A stretch of 5,131 nt of DNA from Pseudonocardiales bacterium (GTDB lineage: Bacteria > Actinomycetota > Actinomycetes > Mycobacteriales > Jatrophihabitantaceae): positions 1-5,131 of the forward strand of contig JAVEEO010000179.1 of assembly GCA_030840415.1 (NCBI GenBank), written 5' to 3'. The notes below the pieces were generated by a model. The model was not told where the DNA came from. It was given only the letters and a program-made list of their open reading frames with translations, and did no database searches. Below, in pieces: positions 1-4,234 of this stretch. Made by a program: the position numbers and the translations under genes. Position 1 is the first letter of the stretch. Each line of letters opens with the position of its first letter.

Positions 1-491
1 CCGGCCAGTGCCTGGTAGCTGCGCCAGCTCTCCTGCTCAATCTGTACCGAGGTCAGCTCGAAGCGGCCAGCCCGACCGGCCTCGATAAGCCGGACGTGAA
101 CTTCGGCAATTGCCAGCGCATGTTCGACGAAGCGTACCGATGGTTCGCGGACACGAGTCGTGATGCCGTCACCGCTCAGGAAGCTGAGCGCCCGAACACC
201 AGCCGGAGCAAGATGCCAGACCGAGGTCGCCGATCCGGCACCGTAGCCACCGACGCGGCGGGTCAGGCGGACAGCCAAACCACAGTCATCCAAACGACGT
301 AACACCCGACGACAACCTCGAGCACCAGCAAGCGGAGAGGTGTGGTCGGCGAAGGACAGGCGTTCAATCTGCCCAGTGGTGAGAAAACGGTGTCGGTTGA
401 GGGATTCAAGGATGGACGTATCCCGAGGGCTGAGGAGTCGGGTGAGTTCGACCAGACCATCCGCGCCGCGCCCCCGCGTTCGGGTAGTCAT
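1..491 (-). CDS. Replication-relaxation family protein, N-terminal 163 residues (gene runs off the left edge)
   Basis: I read this frame by translating the reverse strand. It stays open from an ATG at 491 to the window edge, so the C-terminal part is missing. Residues about 18-100 look like a winged helix-turn-helix: a helix start with SPRDTSILESL, then RHRFLTTGQIERLSF, a recognition-type helix RGCRRVLRRLDDCGL, a wing containing RVGGYGAGS, and VWHLAPAGVR. Residues 119-135 carry the family-like stretch RFVEHALAIAEVHVRL. This pattern matches the replication-relaxation (Replic_Relax) family, which is linked to plasmid replication and DNA relaxation. From memory, the family is related to the atypical MobC-type relaxases. 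It lies directly downstream of the coupling ATPase, so a role in recognising or processing transfer DNA is likely. The ATG at 491 was chosen because the fold begins just after it. An in-frame ATG at 689 would add 66 residues and overlap the ATPase gene. Neither start has a good ribosome binding site. Family call fairly sure; start uncertain. Confidence 0.8.
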   Translation of the reverse strand, partial: MTTRTRGRGADGLVELTRLLSPRDTSILESLNRHRFLTTGQIERLSFADHTSPLAGARGCRRVLRRLDDCGLAVRLTRRVGGYGAGSATSVWHLAPAGVRALSFLSGDGITTRVREPSVRFVEHALAIAEVHVRLIEAGRAGRFELTSVQIEQESWRSYQALA

Positions 492-646
492 GACGACGAC
501 CCCGCAAGCAGGTATACATTCCTGCCGCCAGATAGCGCCTGGGGCAATGAACTCGGTGAACTCGAGGGTTTCTTCGAAGCGACGAACGGATACGCGAACG
601 GTCGTCTGACCGGACGGTCTGCGACTGGGGTACGGACGGCATTCAT
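488..646 (-). CDS. Possible 52-aa bridging ORF between coupling ATPase and replication-relaxation gene
   Basis: The 152 bases between the ATPase stop and the next likely start contain a minus-strand ORF that begins ATGAATGCC at 646. Its start overlaps the ATPase stop as ATGA, and its own TGA overlaps the ATG at 491, again as ATGA. That geometry is typical of translational coupling. The predicted peptide is rich in Ser and Pro, with a run SSSPSSLP, and has no recognisable domain. Third-position GC is about 60 percent both here and in the alternative frame that would extend the replication-relaxation protein, so composition does not decide between them. It could be a coupling leader whose translation carries ribosomes to the next gene, a small protein, or chance. 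Confidence 0.25.
   Translation of the reverse strand: MNAVRTPVADRPVRRPFAYPFVASKKPSSSPSSLPQALSGGRNVYLLAGSSS
508..525 (-). promoter_or_regulatory. Weak inverted repeat with a possible -10 box upstream of the replication-relaxation start
   Basis: GCAGG at 508-512 and CCTGC at 521-525 form a 5-bp inverted repeat with an 8-base spacer. The spacer side carries TATACC on the minus strand (516-511), preceded by TG, which looks like an extended -10 box about 20 bases before the ATG at 491. No convincing -35 hexamer is seen at the right distance. It could be a local promoter or operator giving separate expression of the downstream gene, or chance. Confidence 0.2.
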
Positions 647-2829
647 GAGGCCGCCTTCGGTCGCCGGTTGGTCGACGGTGCCGGGTCATGGCCGACCAGC
701 AGTTCGGTGAAGCTGGCCTCGATCTCATTCAGCGGTCGGCCGTAACGGGCACGGCTACGAGCCCGCAAGTCGCGTGGTGAGGACGTTGTCTTGCCGAGCA
801 GCGAGGTGACGGCTGAGGCGTACGGCGTGACCTTGTTGGCCGCCATCAGGCTGGCGTAGATCTCGTGGGCACCGAGGGCGGTGAAGTCGTCGGGTGTCAG
901 TTCGGCATGGCCCTTGGCCATAGTGGTGGCGTCTTCGTGGCCGAGCTGGAAGGCCACACGGCTGCGGGCGTTACTGAGTACGGCCGTGCGCATGGCGGTC
1001 GGCAGTTGGCCGAGGTGCTGGTGCGCCAGTGTGAAGCCGACGCCCAGGCCACGCGCTTGTGCGAGAGCGTCGGCCAGGTCGGTTGGGAGGTGTAAATAAT
1101 CTTGCAGCTCGTCTATGTAGATGCTGACTGGGTGACGCTGGTTGGCTGGGACGCCAGCTCTGGCCAGTGTCGAGCGCCAGATGTCGGCCACGACCAGCGA
1201 GCCGAGCAGTCCGGCGGCTTCCGGGCCGACCAAGCCCTTGGACAGGTTGACGAGCAGGATTTTGCGTTCAGTGAAGACCTGCGACACCTGGAACTTGGGC
1301 TGGCGTTGGCCGAGCACCGCCCGGACTTGTGGCCGCAGCAGGAAGGCTCGCAGCTTGTTCATGACTGGTGCCACCACGGCCGCCCGCTCAGCTTCAGACA
1401 AAGCCTCATACCAAGCCCAGAACGGCCCGAGGGCGACCGGATCGTTCAAGTGTTGCGTGAGTGAGCGGCGGAAGCCGGTGTTGGTCAGCAGGAGCGGCAG
1501 CATGACCAAGGACGCGTCGTCGCGACGAGCCAAGGTCAGCAGGCAGGCGTGCAAGATGTCTTGCAGTCGCGGTCCCCACGAGTCGGCGTAGAGCTGGTGA
1601 AAGACGGCCAGAACACCGTCGACCACGACCGCCGGTGGCGTACCGCCTGAGCGAGCCAACGGGTTCAGGCCGACCGGTCGATTGTCAGTAGGGTCAAGAA
1701 CAACCACGTCGTCCAAGCGAGTCTTGGGCATGCGAGCCAAAACATCGGTTACCAGATCGCCTTTCGGGTCGATAACCACCACGCCGCGCCCCTGCTCAAT
1801 ATCTTGAGTGATGAGCCGGGCGAGCAGCGTTGACTTGCCTGTTCCGGTCGGTCCGAGCACGTGCAAATGTTGCAGGCCGTCACGAGCGCCAAGCGTCAGC
1901 CAGCCGTCGAAACCAGGAGCGGTTGCCCGCCCCATGACCCGCCGATCCATAGCTGGTGCAGTGTTGGCAAGGGCGAACGCACCAGCCGTCGGTGGGAGCA
2001 AGACCGGATGTTTAGCCGGCTGTCCGGGCAACTCCCGGTCACCCAGCGGCCAGCCGGTCAACAGCAGCGATTCACTGACGCCGATGCGCAATGGCCAAAG
2101 CCACGGCGGTCGGCCATCGTTGAGCTTGGCAGCCGAATCTCGGCGTGCCCGCAATTGCACCCCCGGCGCCTCACTCGTCCGCAGCGCCCCCACCATGTCG
2201 ATAAGCAGCATCCGCCGCCGGGTCGGTGAACTGGCCTTGACGCCGAGCCGGACGGTGGCTGCAAAACCGTGTTCAGCGACCTTGGCGCGTAGTGCACTGC
2301 GTTTTTCGCCGTCAAGTAGCCCACCGTTGCCGTGCCAGACGATCTGCCACCAGGGCGCAACCACCGACGAGGGGGAATGCATCGGTACGGCCAGTGGAAT
2401 CCGGCGAGGGCCGAGGATGAGTTGCAGGACAAGCACTTCGTTCTTGTCGGCATGAATAAGTGCGGCCAACGTGGCGACCGTGACGGCATCGACTCGGCCA
2501 CTGTCGAGCGCCCGGTGCCGCGTTGACAGCTTGAGACGTAGCGCCGTGGTGACGGGTGTGCGTGCTGGTGCGGCGAGGAGTTGGGCACCGGGCAGCAGGC
2601 CAGTCAGGAGACGACCCAGGCGGCGCAATGCCGTTGGTTCCGCGCCGACCAGATAGCGGACTGAGCCCTTCGTCGCCCGCGCCTCAAACACAATTTGAGC
2701 ACTCCGCTGGTCTGCCGCGATACTTCGCAGCAACGCGACAGCTTGTTCAACCTCGAACGGCCTCGGCCAGATGATTTCCTGCCAAACGAGCCGGGAGCCT
2801 GCACCCGTCGACCCACGATTACTGCTCAT
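643..2829 (-). CDS. VirD4/TraG-like type IV coupling ATPase (conjugative DNA transfer family), 728 aa
   Basis: A P-loop ATPase of the type IV secretion coupling-protein class, which brings the relaxase-bound DNA to the transfer channel and uses ATP to move it. Visible motifs: Walker A GPTGTGKST at residues 326-334; VVVIDPKGDL at 350-359 directly after it, the usual VirD4/TraG/HerA signature; a Walker B strand SIYIDELQDY at 569-578 with the catalytic DE pair; and LAHQHLGQLP at 601-610, matching the Gln-containing motif of the TraG/TraD C-terminal region. Residues 1-320 form an unrecognised N-terminal domain, and I see no membrane helix there, unlike classical VirD4 proteins. The start at 2829 was chosen because GGAG (2839-2836) lies 6 bases upstream. 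A longer frame to 2946 would overlap most of the preceding gene and adds a low-complexity Arg/Pro stretch. It overlaps the 94-aa gene by 11 bases, implying coupled translation. A FtsK/TraB pump is less likely because the motif set is TraG-like. Confidence 0.92.
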   Translation of the reverse strand: MSSNRGSTGAGSRLVWQEIIWPRPFEVEQAVALLRSIAADQRSAQIVFEARATKGSVRYLVGAEPTALRRLGRLLTGLLPGAQLLAAPARTPVTTALRLKLSTRHRALDSGRVDAVTVATLAALIHADKNEVLVLQLILGPRRIPLAVPMHSPSSVVAPWWQIVWHGNGGLLDGEKRSALRAKVAEHGFAATVRLGVKASSPTRRRMLLIDMVGALRTSEAPGVQLRARRDSAAKLNDGRPPWLWPLRIGVSESLLLTGWPLGDRELPGQPAKHPVLLPPTAGAFALANTAPAMDRRVMGRATAPGFDGWLTLGARDGLQHLHVLGPTGTGKSTLLARLITQDIEQGRGVVVIDPKGDLVTDVLARMPKTRLDDVVVLDPTDNRPVGLNPLARSGGTPPAVVVDGVLAVFHQLYADSWGPRLQDILHACLLTLARRDDASLVMLPLLLTNTGFRRSLTQHLNDPVALGPFWAWYEALSEAERAAVVAPVMNKLRAFLLRPQVRAVLGQRQPKFQVSQVFTERKILLVNLSKGLVGPEAAGLLGSLVVADIWRSTLARAGVPANQRHPVSIYIDELQDYLHLPTDLADALAQARGLGVGFTLAHQHLGQLPTAMRTAVLSNARSRVAFQLGHEDATTMAKGHAELTPDDFTALGAHEIYASLMAANKVTPYASAVTSLLGKTTSSPRDLRARSRARYGRPLNEIEASFTELLVGHDPAPSTNRRPKAAS

Positions 2830-3103
2830 CGCGGGCTCCGTCGGAGGACGCAATTTCGCCCTGGTCGTCGTCGGTGTCGGCCGGCATGACTGCATCGGCA
2901 GCATCGATCTGGGCTTGCGCTTCAGCTTCGGCCTGGGCGATGGCAATTGCGACGATGGCTCGGCTCAGTTTGCGTAGGTCAGGTGGATCACGCCGGACTG
3001 CCCGGACGGAAATCTGCCGGTCCTGGTGACCGCGACGTCCGCGTGTCTTGCGCTGATCTGCGCGGCGGTCTCTTGGTCGATTGGGTTGTTGTGGTGTGGT
3101 CAT
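2819..3103 (-). CDS. Small basic/acidic helical protein preceding the coupling ATPase, 94 aa
   Basis: Function unknown. Three zones are visible. Residues 1-40 are strongly basic and probably disordered, rich in Arg (RDRRADQRKTRGRRG, then VRAVRRD). Residues 41-71 start PPDLRKLSRAIVAIAIAQ and continue as an Ala/Glu/Gln-rich amphipathic helix (AEAEAQAQ). Residues 73-94 are acidic (ADTDDDQGE). No membrane helix or enzyme motif is seen. It is the first gene after the strong promoter and its stop codon (TAA, 2821-2819) lies 11 bases inside the ATPase gene, so the two are co-expressed. The basic tail and charged helix suit a DNA-binding accessory factor or an adaptor for the ATPase, but this is only inference. 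The start at 3103 has an excellent ribosome binding site. A longer frame to a TTG at 3223 would begin on the promoter's -35 box and is rejected. From memory, similar small proteins precede such ATPases in other actinobacterial elements. Confidence 0.8.
   Translation of the reverse strand: MTTPQQPNRPRDRRADQRKTRGRRGHQDRQISVRAVRRDPPDLRKLSRAIVAIAIAQAEAEAQAQIDAADAVMPADTDDDQGEIASSDGARDEQ
2836..2839 (-). promoter_or_regulatory. Ribosome binding site deciding the coupling ATPase start
   Basis: GGAG on the minus strand with a 6-base spacer (CCCGCG) to the ATG at 2829. It lies inside the end of the upstream 94-aa gene, consistent with translational coupling. It supports 2829 over the upstream in-frame ATG at 2946. 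Confidence 0.6.
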
Positions 3104-3108
3104 GTCAT

Positions 3109-3114
3109 CCCTCC
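3109..3114 (-). promoter_or_regulatory. Strong Shine-Dalgarno of the 94-aa gene
   Basis: AAGGAGGG on the minus strand, with GGAGG 6 bases before the ATG at 3103. It is the best ribosome binding site in the window and fixes the start of the first operon gene. Confidence 0.8.
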
Positions 3115-3163
3115 TTTTCTGTCGCTCGTAGGTACACAAGGCGGTCGCGTTACGGTTGAACCC

Positions 3164-3179
3164 GCTGCACACATGCAGC
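3164..3179 (-). promoter_or_regulatory. Operator-like palindrome, copy 2 (downstream of predicted transcription start)
   Basis: GCTGCA-CACA-TGCAGC on the plus strand, a perfect 6-bp inverted repeat with a 4-base spacer. It has the same arms and spacer length as the copy at 3202-3217, exactly 38 bp away. It lies about 9-24 bases downstream of the transcription start predicted from the -10 box, so a bound repressor would block early transcription. The transcript could also fold here as a small hairpin. Symmetry and repetition favour a dimeric DNA-binding protein; the regulator itself is not recognisable in the window. Confidence 0.65.
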
Positions 3180-3194
3180 ACTGGGTTTGACTTC

Positions 3195-3223
3195 ACTATC
3201 TGCTGCATTGATGCAGCAGTCAA
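3195..3223 (-). promoter_or_regulatory. Sigma70-type promoter of the coupling-ATPase operon
   Basis: On the minus strand, -35 TTGACT (3223-3218, 5 of 6 to consensus) and -10 GATAGT (3200-3195, 4 of 6) are separated by exactly 17 bases. The predicted start is near 3188, giving a leader of about 85 bases before the ATG at 3103. The spacer is filled by a perfect palindrome, which suggests repression by blocking RNA polymerase. It would drive the 94-aa gene, the ATPase and the replication-relaxation gene. A second TTGACT on the plus strand at 3187-3192 has no fitting -10 box. Confidence 0.65.
3200..3219 (-). promoter_or_regulatory. Operator-like palindrome, copy 1 (between -35 and -10)
   Basis: CTGCTGCAT-TG-ATGCAGCAG is a perfect inverted repeat with 9-bp arms and a 2-base centre. 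Its core at 3202-3217 is GCTGCA-TTGA-TGCAGC, the same N4 architecture as the copy at 3164-3179. It fills the 17-base promoter spacer and touches the edges of the -35 and -10 hexamers, the standard position for a repressor operator. Confidence 0.7.
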
Positions 3224-3331
3224 CGACCTTTGCGGATTTCACAACACCGAACGGACTAGCGCTGCCAGGGGTGGGAGTGGCAGGAAAACCGTGGATAAAA
3301 TCTGCTGACTTCGTCACAGCAACCAGCCGGG
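3224..3331. other. Intergenic stretch upstream of the operon promoter
   Basis: These 108 bases lie between the -35 box and the stop of the 65-aa gene. Besides the weak hairpin, they contain TTATCCACG on the minus strand (3298-3290), one base from the classical DnaA box TTATCCACA. It is flanked by short A/T runs in otherwise GC-rich DNA. I see no second box and no convincing gene. An origin or transfer-origin role cannot be supported from one site. Confidence 0.3.
3297..3320 (-). terminator. Weak candidate terminator after the small-membrane-protein cluster
   Basis: On the minus strand GCT-GT-GAC-GAA-GTC-AGC (3320-3304) can fold into a bulged 6-bp hairpin, followed by AGA and then TTTT (3300-3297). 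It lies 12 bases past the stop of the 65-aa gene. The stem is short and bulged and the T run is brief, so read-through from the upstream cluster into the ATPase operon remains possible. Confidence 0.25.
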
Positions 3332-3529
3332 CTACCAGCCGCCTGAGCGGCTACGGAGGACAAGGATGGCGAGCCCAATGACTGCTGCGACAGCCACACA
3401 AGCCACCAAGATTGTCCAGACAGCCGCCACCAGTTGAGCGGCAATGTAGAGCGCCAGGGCGGCCACCAGCACTGACATGGCCGCGCCGACAAGCTTGTCT
3501 ATCCAGCCGCGCGGGTCAGAACTGGTCAT
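3332..3529 (-). CDS. Small two-helix membrane protein, 65 aa
   Basis: Function unknown. After a short polar N-terminus (MTSSDPRGWIDKL) the protein has two hydrophobic segments, about residues 14-34 and 36-58, with almost no turn between them. It ends in RSRSGGW. The basic C-terminal tail suggests it stays in the cytoplasm. Its start lies 14 bases inside the 78-aa gene and has no clear Shine-Dalgarno, so it is probably translated by coupling. The same reading frame runs upstream to 3709, but that extension is Ser/Cys/Arg-rich shadow sequence antisense to nothing useful and overlaps the 78-aa gene, so the ATG at 3529 is preferred. Placed just before a coupling ATPase that lacks membrane helices, it may be part of its membrane platform (inference). 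From memory, similar small membrane proteins occur in actinobacterial elements. Confidence 0.75.
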   Translation of the reverse strand: MTSSDPRGWIDKLVGAAMSVLVAALALYIAAQLVAAVWTILVACVAVAAVIGLAILVLRSRSGGW

Positions 3530-3752
3530 GGCCGCGCTGCTGCCTGGTGGCGTCCAACATGGCTTGCATGGCACCTTGCGAGAGCTGTTGGATGCGCTGT
3601 TCGGCGCGGAACTGCTCGTGCTGAATTCGCAGGCGCTGCTGGAACTGTCGAATCCGTTCCGCCTGGCGGTCACGCAGATCAATGAGCGCTCCGACGCACA
3701 ACAAGGCAATGGCTGGCAGGACGCAGAGGAGAGAAATCCAGAGATGTGACAT
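3516..3752 (-). CDS. Small single-pass membrane protein with coiled coil, 78 aa
   Basis: Function unknown. Residues 4-25 (LWISLLCVLPAIALLCVGALI) form one clear membrane helix or uncleaved signal anchor. From residue 26 the chain turns highly charged and Gln/Arg-rich (DRQAERIRQFQQRLRIQHEQFRAEQRIQQL), which looks like a coiled coil to about residue 58, followed by QGAMQAMLDATRQQ. The positive charges right after the helix predict a cytoplasmic coiled coil. The start lies 6 bases after the stop of the 113-aa gene, and its end overlaps the 65-aa gene by 14 bases, so the three are one transcription unit. A coiled-coil tether on the membrane fits a scaffold that recruits a soluble partner such as the neighbouring ATPase; this is inference. 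Confidence 0.78.
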   Translation of the reverse strand: MSHLWISLLCVLPAIALLCVGALIDLRDRQAERIRQFQQRLRIQHEQFRAEQRIQQLSQGAMQAMLDATRQQRGHDQF

Positions 3753-3758
3753 GACAGC

Positions 3759-4100
3759 TCACGCCCGCCGCAGGCTGCGGGCGGTGTCGGCTACGACCTC
3801 GCTCATGGCGATAGCCGTCAGGTCGGCGATGGCTGCCAGTCGTCCGGAGGCGTAGGGTACAGCCTGGGCGAGCTGGGTCTCGATCTGACTGAGCATGGCG
3901 ACGTCTTGGAGGGCTTTGCGGCCGACGAAGGCCACGGCGTCGATGGTGGCGGCCTGAAGCTCAGCAGCAGCTTCGACACGAGCCAGTTGCACGCTGGAGA
4001 CTGCGCCGATACGGGAGAGCTCGCGGCCGACCGTGCGGGAGTTTCTGGATGAAAAGGTGCTGAGACCGCCTGCTGGGCTGTAGGGCTGGATGTTGGACAT
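3759..4100 (-). CDS. Helical soluble protein of unknown function, 113 aa
   Basis: Not assigned to a named family. The N-terminus MSNIQPYSPAGGLSTFSSRNSR is polar and probably flexible. Residues about 23-112 are rich in Ala, Leu, Glu and Gln (ELSRIGAVSSVQLARVEAAAELQAATIDAVAFVGRKALQ in part) and look like several long amphipathic helices with no membrane segment and no Cys or His metal site. Start at 4100 is supported by GGAAGG 8 bases upstream. It leads the three-gene cluster with the two small membrane proteins. The helical pattern suggests an oligomeric or adaptor protein. From memory, near-identical N-termini (SNIQPYSPAGGL) occur in proteins of other actinobacterial integrated elements, which would make it a marker of this element type; this needs a search. 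Confidence 0.78.
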   Translation of the reverse strand: MSNIQPYSPAGGLSTFSSRNSRTVGRELSRIGAVSSVQLARVEAAAELQAATIDAVAFVGRKALQDVAMLSQIETQLAQAVPYASGRLAAIADLTAIAMSEVVADTARSLRRA

Positions 4101-4234
4101 GTGTGGTGCCTTCCGCTTGTGCTGCCCCGGTTGGCGGCTAACTTGATCCGCGTTTCGGGCTTAGAACAAGCCAACAGGTCGGCCTGTCCACCAGCCTGGT
4201 TGCGGGAGCGGCACAACCTGGGCACGATCCGGGT
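4101..4234. promoter_or_regulatory. Divergent intergenic region with small palindromes
   Basis: These 134 bases separate the leftward small-gene cluster from the rightward unknown gene, so promoters for both probably lie here. Visible symmetry: ACAGG-TCGG-CCTGT (4174-4187, perfect 5-bp arms, 4-base spacer), and GTTGGC-G-GCTAAC (4130-4142, one mismatch). Neither matches the GCTGCA palindromes. No strong -35/-10 pair stands out on either strand; TGGACA on the minus strand (4191-4186) is the nearest -35-like hexamer but lacks a good -10. Confidence 0.35.
4109..4114 (-). promoter_or_regulatory. Ribosome binding site of the 113-aa gene
   Basis: GGAAGG on the minus strand with an 8-base spacer to the ATG at 4100. 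It supports that start and marks the head of the small-gene cluster. Confidence 0.55.

Noticed and set aside
548..564. TGAACTCG direct repeat
   Set aside because: Only two 8-base copies, explained by the repeated residues EF in an LEFTEF-coding stretch; no third copy or symmetry.
1808..2455. 215-aa plus-strand open frame
   Set aside because: It lies wholly antisense to the coupling ATPase, including its Walker A region; Ser/Arg/Pro-rich shadow composition and no recognisable domain.
2058..2588. 176-aa minus-strand frame
   Set aside because: It lies in another frame over the coupling ATPase N-terminal domain, with Arg/Ser/Pro/Cys-rich shadow composition.
2830..2946. 39-residue N-terminal extension of the coupling ATPase
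   Set aside because: It overlaps the 94-aa gene almost entirely, is low-complexity Arg/Pro/Thr, and the ATG at 2829 has a good ribosome binding site.
3104..3223. 40-residue extension of the 94-aa protein to a TTG at 3223
   Set aside because: That TTG is part of the -35 hexamer, upstream of the predicted transcription start, while ATG 3103 has a near-ideal Shine-Dalgarno.
3337..3352. AGCCGC-CTGA-GCGGCT hairpin as a terminator
   Set aside because: It lies inside the last codons of the 65-aa gene and has no T run after it; it is better explained by RSGGW codon choice.
3187..3381. 64-aa plus-strand frame beginning at a TTG
   Set aside because: It starts inside the operator region and runs antisense to the 65-aa membrane gene, with no ribosome binding site.
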